A stretch of 64,000 nucleotides of DNA from CAZCEC01 sp964497615 (GTDB lineage: Bacteria > Chloroflexota > Anaerolineae > Anaerolineales > UBA6663): positions 1 to 64,000 of the forward strand of contig CAZCEC010000010.1 in assembly GCA_964497615.1 (NCBI GenBank), in the 5' to 3' direction. How positions within the stretch are numbered: the stretch's first letter is position 1; the number at the start of each line of letters is the position of its first letter. Below are positions 14,640 through 22,157 of the stretch, in pieces. The notes beneath the pieces were generated by a model that made no database searches, was not told where the DNA came from, and was given only the letters and a program-made list of their open reading frames with translations. A program made the position numbers and the translations under genes.

Positions 14640-16171
14640 CGGGCCTGCTCCGCCAGGGCCGCGCCGGGCACGCTCCGCCGGGGCTGGGCGGCGGGCAGGT
14701 CGGCCAGGATGCGCTCCACAGTGAGGCGGGCCGAGAGCAAAACGATGGGCAGGCCGGTGCCAGGGTGTGTGCTGGCGCCCGCGAAGTACAGGTTGCGGTA
14801 GCGCGGGTGGCGGTTGTGCGGACGCAGATAGCCCACCTGCAGGAAGTTGTGGCTCAGGCCAAAGGCCGCGCCCTTCGCCAGGTTCAGGTCGCGGGCATAG
14901 TCGTCGGGTCCGTAAGCGGCTTCGTAGGCGATGCGGCGCTCGATGTCAGGCAGGCCGATGCGGGCCAGCCGCTGAAGTACAGCCTTGCGGGCGAGGGCCT
15001 GGAGAGCGGGCCAATCTTGTTTGCGCGAGTCGTCCTGGTGGCCGGCGGGCACCAGCACCATCAGGCTGTCGCCGCCGGGGGGCGCAAAGCTAGGCTCGGT
15101 GCGGGTGGGCGCGTTGACGTAGAACGACGGCTGATCGGGCAGGCCGTGTTCATTGAAAATGCGGTCGAACGAAGCCCGGTACTGGTGGTCATTCAGGAAA
15201 ACGTTGTGATGCAGCAGGGCCGGGTCGGGCGCGCCGCTGAGGCCCCAGTAGAACATGAGCGCCGACGAGGTGTACTTCTTCCGCGCCAGGCGCGCGGCCG
15301 TGCCATCGTCGGGCAGAAGTTCGGCATAAACGTAGGGCAGATCGGCATTGGCGACCACCACCTCGGCGCGCAGGCTCTGGCCAGCGGCCGTGGTGACGCC
15401 CGCCGCGCGGCCGCCTTCGATGTCGATGCGGGCGGCGGGCGTGTTGTACTGGAACCGCACCCCCAGCCCCTCCGCGATGCCGGCCAGCGCGGTGATGACG
15501 CTATACAGCCCGCCCTTGGGGAAGTACACCCCATCGGCCAGCTCGGTGTACTGGAGGAGCGAGTAGGTGGCCGGCGCGTCATAGGGGCTGAGGCCCAGAT
15601 ACATGTTCTGGAAGGTGAAGGCGGCCTGGAGGCGCGGGTCCTTGAAGTGCCGCGCCGTGTTGGCGTGGTGCTTGATGAGGGCCTTTAACTGCCACAGCAG
15701 GGGCAGGTTGCGAGGGCTGAAATAATCGAGCAGGTTGTCGAAGTTGCGGCCCACGAAGTGGCTCAGCGACAGGTTGTAGTGGCGCGCCCCATCCGCCATG
15801 AAGCGCAGGAGTTGCTCGAACGAGCCGGGCTCCAGCGCCTCCAACTGCTCGCGCATGCGGGGCAGGCTGGGGCTGAGGTCCAACTTCGCCCCGTCGTGGA
15901 AGTGGACCCGATAAGTCGGGTCGAGGCGCGTCAGTTCCAAGTGGTCTTCCATGCGCTCGCCCAGGGCGGCAAAGGTCTCCGCAAACACCTCGGGCATCAG
16001 GAACAGGGTGGGGCCGGTGTCGAACCGGTAGCCAGCCTGCTCGATGAAGTCGGCGCGGCCGCCGGGGCGGGCGCCTTTTTCCAGGACGGTGACGCGGTAG
16101 CCGGCGCGCGCCAGCCGGGCGGCGGAAGCCAGGCCCCCGATGCCGGCCCCGATGACTATGGCAGATGACAT
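14636..16171 (-). CDS. crtI: Phytoene desaturase (CrtI-type)
   Basis: The 511-residue FAD enzyme starts SSAIVIGAGIGGLASAARLA (the FAD-binding GxGxxG) and LEKGARPGGRADFIEQAGYR, with RFDTGPTLFLMPEVF, and ends with the CrtI signature YFAGASTHPGTGLPIVLLSA. It makes lycopene from phytoene at the membrane by successive dehydrogenations. It heads the operon, with a promoter upstream (16233-16210) and carH divergent. Desaturation steps are not given by sequence; lycopene is assumed because a lycopene cyclase follows. The length is normal. Confidence 0.93.
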   Translation of the reverse strand: MSSAIVIGAGIGGLASAARLARAGYRVTVLEKGARPGGRADFIEQAGYRFDTGPTLFLMPEVFAETFAALGERMEDHLELTRLDPTYRVHFHDGAKLDLSPSLPRMREQLEALEPGSFEQLLRFMADGARHYNLSLSHFVGRNFDNLLDYFSPRNLPLLWQLKALIKHHANTARHFKDPRLQAAFTFQNMYLGLSPYDAPATYSLLQYTELADGVYFPKGGLYSVITALAGIAEGLGVRFQYNTPAARIDIEGGRAAGVTTAAGQSLRAEVVVANADLPYVYAELLPDDGTAARLARKKYTSSALMFYWGLSGAPDPALLHHNVFLNDHQYRASFDRIFNEHGLPDQPSFYVNAPTRTEPSFAPPGGDSLMVLVPAGHQDDSRKQDWPALQALARKAVLQRLARIGLPDIERRIAYEAAYGPDDYARDLNLAKGAAFGLSHNFLQVGYLRPHNRHPRYRNLYFAGASTHPGTGLPIVLLSARLTVERILADLPAAQPRRSVPGAALAEQAR

Positions 16172-16209
16172 GCAGCAACTCCTCTCGTATCGAACCGAAA
16201 CCTGATGAA

Positions 16210-16238
16210 ATTATGCGGGGGGCCATTTGCACCGTCAA
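16210..16238 (-). promoter_or_regulatory. Promoter of the carotenoid operon
   Basis: On the minus strand, TTGACG (16238-16233) and CATAAT (16215-16210) are 17 bp apart, about 40 bp before crtI. Inverted AAACCT (16198-16203) and AGGTTT (16261-16266) flank the promoter and the stretch TTTTGTATAAGG lies just upstream of the -35 box, on the side toward carH. These are candidate CarH operator parts, which is inference. Confidence 0.55.
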
Positions 16239-16326
16239 TATATTGCGCAGATTTTGTATAAGGTTTGGGGTGGATGCGCGCTGGCGGGGCAAAATCGGTC
16301 GGATAATGCGGGGAGAGGCACAACGC

Positions 16327-17328
16327 ATGACGACGACTGACGAAGCTCCCCTGTACAACATCGGCATTGTGGCCCGCATGACGGGCGTGCCGGTCTCCAC
16401 CCTGCGCATCTGGGAACGCCGCTACCAGTTCCCCGCCACGGCCCGCTCCGCCGGGCGGCAGCGGTTGTACACCGAACACGAGATTGCCCGGCTGCGCTGG
16501 GTGAAGGCCAAGACGGACGAGGGCATGCAGGTCTCGCAGGCGGTGCGGGCGCTGCGCCACCACGAGGCCAAGGGCGGCCCCTCCGCCCCGACCTACCCGC
16601 CGCTGGCCGCCACGGGACCGGTGGCGCCCACGGCCCCTGGGCTGGCGCCGGGGTTGGACGTGGTGCGCGCCCGGCTATACGCGGCGCTGCTAAACCACGA
16701 CCTGGCGCAGGCTGACGCCGTGCTGGGCGAGGCGATGACGGCCTATGCGCCCGAACAACTGATTGAGGGCGTCATCTTTGCGATGCTGGATGAGGTGGGG
16801 CGCGAATGGCAGGCGGGGCGGATGAACATTGCCACCGAGCACCTGATGACGAATTTCGTCCGGCACCGAATGCTGCAATGGCTGCACCAGGGGCCGCCGG
16901 TGAACCCGGGCGCGCGGCCGGTGGTGCTGGCGTGCGCGCCGGGCGAATTGCACGAGGGCAGCCTGATCATGCTCGGCGTGCTGTTGCGCCGCCGCCGCTG
17001 GCCGGTGGCCTATGTGGGGCAGGATGTGCCTCTGCGCGATTTGGCCAGCCTGGTGCGCGAGGTGCGCCCCGCGGCCGTGGTGCTGGTGGCGATGACGCCC
17101 GGCGCGGCGGAAAACGTCGTGCGCTGGCCGGAGCACATGCCGGAAGCAGCCGCTGGTAAGGGGCCGGTGGTCGCGTTTGGGGGCTACGTATTCAGCACGC
17201 AGCCGGAGTGGCGCGCCCGCATGCCCGGCCTGTGGCTGGGGGCTTCGGTGGCGGAGGGGGTGGAACGGCTGGAGGCTGCGCTGGCCGCTACTGAGGCAGG
17301 TAACCCGACAGCCCCTCCAGCCCAATGA
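16327..17328 (+). CDS. carH: CarH/LitR-like B12-dependent light-sensing MerR regulator
   Basis: The 333-residue protein has an N-terminal MerR-type HTH (YNIGIVARMTGVPVSTLRIW ... RLYTEHEIARLRW), a Pro/Ala linker, then a CarH-type helical domain with the diagnostic W-x9-EH (WQAGRMNIATEH), and a cobalamin-binding fold with ELHEG, the E/D-x-H-xx-G His that binds cobalt from below. In Thermus and Myxococcus, CarH binds the operator in the dark with adenosylcobalamin and releases it in light to switch on carotenoid genes. Its position back-to-back with crtI, with a 155-bp shared spacer, fits that role. ATG 16327 has GGGGAGAGG upstream. Its tail overlaps the convergent small gene by 41 bp. Confidence 0.93.
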   Translation: MTTTDEAPLYNIGIVARMTGVPVSTLRIWERRYQFPATARSAGRQRLYTEHEIARLRWVKAKTDEGMQVSQAVRALRHHEAKGGPSAPTYPPLAATGPVAPTAPGLAPGLDVVRARLYAALLNHDLAQADAVLGEAMTAYAPEQLIEGVIFAMLDEVGREWQAGRMNIATEHLMTNFVRHRMLQWLHQGPPVNPGARPVVLACAPGELHEGSLIMLGVLLRRRRWPVAYVGQDVPLRDLASLVREVRPAAVVLVAMTPGAAENVVRWPEHMPEAAAGKGPVVAFGGYVFSTQPEWRARMPGLWLGASVAEGVERLEAALAATEAGNPTAPPAQ

Positions 17329-17533
17329 TCTCCCGCTCCTTCTCATCCAGGATCAGGGTGATCGGCTCGCCCTTATGCTGCACGACGAGCGTAAGCTGCT
17401 GCGAGCCATCATCCTCGATGGACTGAATGCACGGGCGGTCCTCGCCTTCCGGAAAGCGGACAAACTTGGCGACGTGCCGGTCGCAGTACGATTGGCACAG
17501 GTCACAGTGATCGCGGTCGATGTAAACCTTCAT
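17288..17533 (-). CDS. Small Cys-rich protein
   Basis: The 81-residue protein begins MKVYIDRDHCDLCQSYCDRHVAK and has a fourth Cys (RPCIQ), a pattern that could bind zinc or an iron-sulfur cluster; it ends in a helical Glu/Leu-rich part. ATG 17533 overlaps the stop of the YwiC-like gene (ATGA), so the two are translated together. Its 3' end runs 41 bp into the convergent carH coding sequence. I do not recognise the family. Confidence 0.75.
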   Translation of the reverse strand: MKVYIDRDHCDLCQSYCDRHVAKFVRFPEGEDRPCIQSIEDDGSQQLTLVVQHKGEPITLILDEKEREIIGLEGLSGYLPQ

Positions 17534-18383
17534 GGCTGCCTCCAGACCAGGATAAACAGCAGGGTAAATATGCTGCTGACCAGCAATTGCCGCAGGCCGA
17601 TGCGGACAGGCGGCACGCCCACCGCCGGGCGGAGCACGCCCCAGACGGTCTCGGCCAATTGCAGGGCAAAGGGCACGAACAAGGCCGGCGGCGCGGCGCG
17701 GCCGGCGGACAAAGCCACGGCGAGGAGCAGGTTGAAGCCCGCATACAGCAAAGCCCGTTGCCCCTGCCGCAGCCGTTGCGCCACGGGCGGCGCGACCTTG
17801 AGGACGCGCTGCTCCAGGCGCAGGTAAGCATAGACGATGGAGGCGACTGGAGCCAGGCCAGCAGCCACAGCCACCATCCCGCCCCATCCCATTGCCCCAG
17901 CACCACCCAATACGCGGCGGGGGCCGCGAGGGCCAGCACGCCGCTGCCCACGATCTCCACGCCCATCTGGCGGCGCTCGGCGCGGCGGCGGATGAGGGCC
18001 AAATGCCAGATGAAGACCGGCGCGGCAGGCAAGGCCAGGAGGAGCACCGCGGCATGCCCCAGGACGGCCAGGGCGGCCACCGCGGCCAGCGCCGCCGCCC
18101 CATAGACGGCGGTCCAGAAGGCCGCCGCCGGCAAGTCGTCGCGCGTGCGCCGGCCGGCGTAGGCCTTGACGGCCATGCTCACCGGCTGGCGCAGGAGGAA
18201 GGCCGCCAGCGCGCCCAGGCACAGCCAGCCGGCCGCGGCCGTCCACACCCCGCCCGCGGCGCGCCCGGCGAACAGCCCAATCAACAATGGGCTGAGCAGG
18301 AACACCCAGGCGCCGTGCTCGGCGGGCAGGGCGATGTGCCGCTTGAAGATGCGGCGCGGGGCGGCGGCAGGCAGGGCAGACAT
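17530..18383 (-). CDS. YwiC-like membrane protein with a frameshift
   Basis: Read from ATG 18383, the protein starts IFKRHIALPAEHGAWVFLLS, the YwiC/UbiA-like opening with HGAW, followed by several membrane helices and AYWVVLGQWDGAGWWLW. Near 17848-17853 it leaves phase: the next frame continues VASIVYAYLRLEQRVLKVAP to SSIFTLLFILVWRQP, and this frame's stop overlaps the next gene by ATGA, so it is the natural end. One inserted base would give about 284 residues. The family has eight to nine helices and no known reaction. The break is either a sequencing/assembly error or a real inactivating mutation. Upstream TATAAT (about 18459 on the minus strand) could be its promoter. Confidence 0.7.
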
Positions 18384-18596
18384 CTGCGGCAGACGGTTAT
18401 GAATACCAGGCGCGGCCAGTCAATAACACACTGGAAACGGATGGTCTTAGTCTCATTATAGGAAGGCAAGGACAGGGTTTCACTGACAAACGTCATGCCT
18501 TGGGGAGGAGCATTGGCCCCAAGGACACAGCCGGGGGAAAAGCATCTCGCCCGCAGCAGGGGCCGAGGGCGAGCGCGACAAACGGTATGTAATTAA

Positions 18597-18728
18597 CTCA
18601 GGGAAGGCGCCGTGGTGTTGCTCGTTCGAAGAGGGTGTTTGCGGTTCCGCTCCGCGCCGTACCCGGCTTACTTGCCACCCACGTACGGTAGGCCGGTTCT
18701 TCGTTTCTTCCCAGGCGCCTTCCCTGAG
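18597..18728. ncRNA. 132-bp element with 15-bp terminal inverted repeat (RNA or MITE)
   Basis: CTCAGGGAAGGCGCC (18597-18611) and GGCGCCTTCCCTGAG (18714-18728) are perfect complements enclosing about 100 bp. Inside, CCGTAC (18657-18662) pairs with GTACGG (18683-18688), GCG-GTTC-CGC (18641-18650) is a small hairpin, and CTC-GTTCGAA-GAG (18621-18633) has a seven-base T-loop-like loop. The layout is a multi-stem structure, but I recognise no known riboswitch, SRP, 6S or tmRNA signature, and no target duplication is clear, so orientation and type are open. It occupies the spacer 18384-18813, which also has hairpins at 18546-18573 and 18800-18811 and TGACA/TGTCA motifs near 18485 and 18778. Confidence 0.45.
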
Positions 18729-18813
18729 GCAAAACCTAGCCTGTCACCAATGTAAGTCGGGCGTGCACCCCTCGCAAGTGACATTTGTCATGTGACAGAC
18801 CCCCACGGGGGCG

Positions 18814-19605
18814 TCACGCAATAGTCACCGAGCCGACGCCGCTTTCCACCGTGATTTCGGCTCGATTGATCGCGCTCTCGAAGTCGGGCGACTCATAGCC
18901 CGCGGCCGAGCGCGGGAAGCGCCGCTGGTCCACGTCCAGCGAACCGACGCCCACACTGCCGCGAATGCGCGCGGCCACGCCCGCCGGGACGGTGATGTTC
19001 ACCGCGGCCGCGCCGGACGAAATGCGGACCGTGGTAGCGCCGGCCTGCGCCGGCAGGGTGACGCGGGTGCTGCTGGCGCCGGTCTTGACGGTCAATTCGG
19101 ACACGCGCAGTCCGCTCAGGTCGAGGCGGGTATCGGACGCGCCGGTCTCGAACACCAGGGCCAGGCGCGGGCCGGCGGCGAGGCACACATTCCAATCCAT
19201 GCCGCGCCCGCCGCCCCAATTCCAGGGCAGCATCCAGTTGGTCCAATCCTGTTCACGGGCCTGGAGAGTCACCTCCACGTGATCACCCTGCCGGGCCAGC
19301 CGCTTATCAATGCCGCCGGCGAATTCGCCGTGAAACAACTCGTCTGGGCCGGCGCCGCCGCGCACCTCCAGCACCCCCGCGCCATGCTTGAAGCTGATCC
19401 GGGCGCTGGCCGCGCCGTCAAGCGAGGCCGAGTCCTCCACCGGCTCCGGGCCGGCGCCGCGGCGCAGCAGCAGGCTGAGACCAAAGAAAATCAGGAAGAT
19501 GGGCCACAGCCAGTTCCAGGCGCTGCCGGGCAGCCAGCCGAAATTATCCAGGAGGAAGAGCGCGCCAACGGCGATGAGGACAAGCGGCCAGAAGATGCGG
19601 GACAT
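18814..19605 (-). CDS. LiaF/LiaI-like envelope-stress protein (two TM plus toastrack)
   Basis: The 263-residue protein starts with two hydrophobic helices (FWPLVLIAVGALFLLDNFGW and LWPIFLIFFGLSLLLRR), the DUF5668/LiaI-LiaF membrane anchor. A beta-rich toastrack region follows, with repeated motifs such as LALVFETGASDTRLDLSGL and VGVGSLDVDQ like DUF4097/LiaF-C. In Bacillus, LiaF-type proteins keep a histidine kinase off until the envelope is damaged. No kinase pair is adjacent here; related SHOCT/YvlB-type genes sit at 58.8-63.9 kb. ATG 19605 has GGAGG upstream. Confidence 0.75.
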   Translation of the reverse strand: MSRIFWPLVLIAVGALFLLDNFGWLPGSAWNWLWPIFLIFFGLSLLLRRGAGPEPVEDSASLDGAASARISFKHGAGVLEVRGGAGPDELFHGEFAGGIDKRLARQGDHVEVTLQAREQDWTNWMLPWNWGGGRGMDWNVCLAAGPRLALVFETGASDTRLDLSGLRVSELTVKTGASSTRVTLPAQAGATTVRISSGAAAVNITVPAGVAARIRGSVGVGSLDVDQRRFPRSAAGYESPDFESAINRAEITVESGVGSVTIA

Positions 19606-19714
19606 TGGACTAACCTCCGTCTGGGTCGGGGAGCACCAGCACTTGGCAAGTGCCTTGCTAATTGTACGCTCGGACTGGCCGGGAGGTTGCGCCGTGCAGC
19701 CAATTGATCGTGCG

Positions 19715-19771
19715 CCGGCCAGGTTTCGCGGCGCATCCCGTCAGCCGGGGCGAGCCGCGAAACCTGGCCGG
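19715..19771. repeat. 18-bp inverted repeat, family C (CCAGGTTT type)
   Basis: CCGGCCAGGTTTCGCGGC (19715-19732) and GCCGCGAAACCTGGCCGG (19754-19771) are perfect arms around a 21-bp loop. It lies after the flavoprotein stop and may end that operon; the CCAGGTTT/AAACCTGG core recurs at 27643-27676. Confidence 0.6.
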
Positions 19772-19788
19772 ATAGGGCTCTTACAGGC

Positions 19789-20784
19789 TTACCGCCACTC
19801 GGGCGTCGCCACAGACTGTGGCACCGGGTGCTCCAGGAGATAGTCGTAGGCGGACAGGGCGGCCTTGGCGCCCTCGCCAATAGCCACCAGCACCTGCTCG
19901 GCATACACATCGGTGACATCGCCGGCGGCAAACAATCCAGGGCGCGAGGCGCGGTTGCGGGTGTCCACCATCACGCGGCCATTTTCGTCGAGCGCGGCCA
20001 GGCCGTTCAGCAGGCCGGTGTTGGGCACCAGGCCCAGTTCGACGAAGATCGCGTCGGCCTCAATCTCGCGGTGATCGCCTTCGGCCTCCGGGGCGCGGCC
20101 GTGGCCGTTGCCGTCTTGACCGGCCACGCGCGTCAGCGCCAGCCCGCGCGCGTAGCTGTCGCCCTCGATGCGCTCCACCTGATAGCCGGTGAGCAGGGTG
20201 ACGTTGGGCAGGCCCATCAGGCGGCGGCCCAGAGGCGAATCCAACCCGGCAGCAGTGCGGGCCACCAGGGTGACGCGGCGGGCGATGCCGGCCAATTCGG
20301 CCACCGAGCGCAGGGCCAGCGGGCCGTCGCCCACCACCGCCACCACGCCATCCACGAACAGCGAGGCGTAGCTGACGGCGCTGTAGACCACCCCCCGGCC
20401 CAGGTACTCGTCCTCGCCGGGCACGTTCAGGCGGCGCGCATTGGCGCCGGTAGCGACGATGAGGGCGCGGGTGGTGAACTCCTGGCCGTCGCGCACGCGG
20501 ACCCGGTAGCCCTCCGCCACGCCGTTGGCCTCCAGGGCCTCGACCCGGTCAACAACATCCAGCACGCGGGCAAACTCCAGGTATTCGATCTCGTTGGCGA
20601 AGCGGCTGACGGTCTCCTCGCCGTTGATGACCAGGTGATGGCCGATGTTTGGCAACTGCAGGCGGTAGTTGGTCTTGCCGCCCAGGTCGCGCGAGATGAG
20701 CAGGACGTTGAGCCGGCGGCGCAGGGCATAGATGGCGGCTGTTAGGCCGGCCGGACCGCCGCCGAGGATGATGAGGTCGTACAT
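19789..20784 (-). CDS. Thioredoxin-reductase-like flavoprotein without any cysteine
   Basis: The 331-residue protein has the FAD site DLIILGGGPAGLTAAIYAL, a second nucleotide site VVAVVGDGPLALRSVAELAG and the C-terminal RPGLFAAGDVTDVYAEQ of the low-molecular-weight thioredoxin reductase family. Where the family has CATC, this reads SAVSYASLF, and I find no Cys in the whole chain, so it cannot pass electrons through a disulfide. It is more like YumC-type ferredoxin/flavodoxin-NADP+ reductases, which also lack that motif. It is last in an operon with malic enzyme and a GltD-like protein, next to a ferredoxin-dependent oxidoreductase, so a ferredoxin-NAD(P)H role fits. Start ATG 20784, two bp after the malic-enzyme stop. 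Confidence 0.8.
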   Translation of the reverse strand: MYDLIILGGGPAGLTAAIYALRRRLNVLLISRDLGGKTNYRLQLPNIGHHLVINGEETVSRFANEIEYLEFARVLDVVDRVEALEANGVAEGYRVRVRDGQEFTTRALIVATGANARRLNVPGEDEYLGRGVVYSAVSYASLFVDGVVAVVGDGPLALRSVAELAGIARRVTLVARTAAGLDSPLGRRLMGLPNVTLLTGYQVERIEGDSYARGLALTRVAGQDGNGHGRAPEAEGDHREIEADAIFVELGLVPNTGLLNGLAALDENGRVMVDTRNRASRPGLFAAGDVTDVYAEQVLVAIGEGAKAALSAYDYLLEHPVPQSVATPEWR

Positions 20785-20786
20785 GG

Positions 20787-22148
20787 CTACTCCTTGTATT
20801 CCGGAATAAAGTCTTTCTCCATCATCATCCCAGTCAGGTCGCGCGAACGCTTGATGATGGCGGCGGCGTGGTGGTACTCCTCGTCATAGGTGCGCGGGAC
20901 GCGGGCCAGGCCCTGCTCGACAGCCTTGACGGCCACGGCGGCGGCCTCGCGCGGGAAGACATCCCACTCATCCATCGTGGGCAGCAGATACTCGGGCGAC
21001 AGGCCCTTCTCGGCGGCCATGTCGGCCAGGGCCAGGGCGGCGGCGATGCACATCTCGTCGGTGATGGTGGAGGCGCGCACGTCCAGGGCGCCGCGGAAGA
21101 TGCCCGGGAAGCCCAGCGAGTTATTCACCTGGTTGGGGAAGTCGGAGCGGCCGGTGGCCACGACGGCGGCGCCGGCGGCCTTGGCATCCCAGGGCCAGAT
21201 TTCAGGGATGGGGTTGGCGCAGGCAAAGACGATGGCGCCCGGCGCCATGCGGCTGATCCACTCGGGCTTGAGCACGTCTGGGCCGGGCTGCGAGAGCGCA
21301 ATCACCACATCCGCGCCGTCCAGCGCCTCCGGGATGCCGCCGGTGCGGTGCTCGGCGTTGGTCACCTGGCACAGCTTCCACTTGTCCACATACTCGGTCT
21401 TGCGCAGCTCAATGTCGGTGCGGCCGGGGTGCAGGATGCCGCGGCTGTCCACCATCATGCACCGGGCTGGGTTGGCGCCATAGGCGAAGATCAGGCGCGA
21501 GCAGGCCACGTTGGAGGCGCCGCTGCCCACGAAGACGATGCGCGCGTCGCTCATGGGCTTGTTCACCACGCGCAGGGCGTTGATGAGGCCGGCCAGCGTG
21601 ACGGTGGCCGTGCCCTGCTGGTCGTCGTGCCAGACGGGGATCTCGGCGCGGGCGCGCAGGGTGTCGAGGATGCGGAAGCACTTGGGCTGCGACAGGTCTT
21701 CCAGGTTCACGCCGCCAAAGCCCGGCTGGAGCATGAGCACCGTCTCGATGATCTTGTCCGGGTCCTTGGTGTCGAGCATGATGGGCCAGGCATCCACGCC
21801 GCCCAGGTACTTGTACAGCAGGGCCTTGCCCTCCATGACGGGCAGTCCGGCTTTGGGGCCGATGTCGCCCAGGCCGAGGACGCGCGTCCCGTCGGAGACC
21901 ACGGCCACGGTGTTCCACTTGTGCGTCATCTCATACGCCATGTCCGGGTCCTTGGCGATGGCCTGGCAGGCGGCGGCCACGCCGGGGGTGTACCAGATGG
22001 CGAAGTCGTTGAAGTCGCGGACGCGGCAGCGCAGGGTCGTCTCGACCTTGCCGTGATAGAAGGGGTGCAGAACCACGGCATCAGCCGCGGGCTGGCGGGC
22101 CTTGGCAAGCAGTTCTTCGGTGGTGACGGGAGGCGGGTCTTTGAGCAT
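20787..22148 (-). CDS. maeB: NAD(P)-dependent malic enzyme
   Basis: The 453-residue protein decarboxylates malate to pyruvate with NAD(P)H release. It shows the malic-enzyme features FAIWYTPGVAAACQAIA, VVSDGTRVLGLGDIGPKAGL, the metal-binding region NLEDLSQPKCF with PVWHDDQQGTATVTLAGLIN, the nucleotide-binding GSGASNVACSRLI and the segment VFACANPIPEIWPWDA. It has no phosphotransacetylase extension. The gene lies between the GltD-like and the TrxR-like flavoprotein genes, so its reduced nucleotide could feed them. Cofactor preference cannot be told. Gene symbol is generic. Confidence 0.9.
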   Translation of the reverse strand: MLKDPPPVTTEELLAKARQPAADAVVLHPFYHGKVETTLRCRVRDFNDFAIWYTPGVAAACQAIAKDPDMAYEMTHKWNTVAVVSDGTRVLGLGDIGPKAGLPVMEGKALLYKYLGGVDAWPIMLDTKDPDKIIETVLMLQPGFGGVNLEDLSQPKCFRILDTLRARAEIPVWHDDQQGTATVTLAGLINALRVVNKPMSDARIVFVGSGASNVACSRLIFAYGANPARCMMVDSRGILHPGRTDIELRKTEYVDKWKLCQVTNAEHRTGGIPEALDGADVVIALSQPGPDVLKPEWISRMAPGAIVFACANPIPEIWPWDAKAAGAAVVATGRSDFPNQVNNSLGFPGIFRGALDVRASTITDEMCIAAALALADMAAEKGLSPEYLLPTMDEWDVFPREAAAVAVKAVEQGLARVPRTYDEEYHHAAAIIKRSRDLTGMMMEKDFIPEYKE

Positions 22149-22157
22149 GAGAGTGTC

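Noticed and set aside
18615..18640. A tRNA gene suggested by GTTCGAA in 18624-18630
   Set aside because: No acceptor stem, D-arm or anticodon stem could be folded around it; it is one loop of the 132-bp element.
19789..20784. Thioredoxin reductase (trxB) as a firm call
   Set aside because: The redox-active Cys pair is absent and no Cys remains in the chain.
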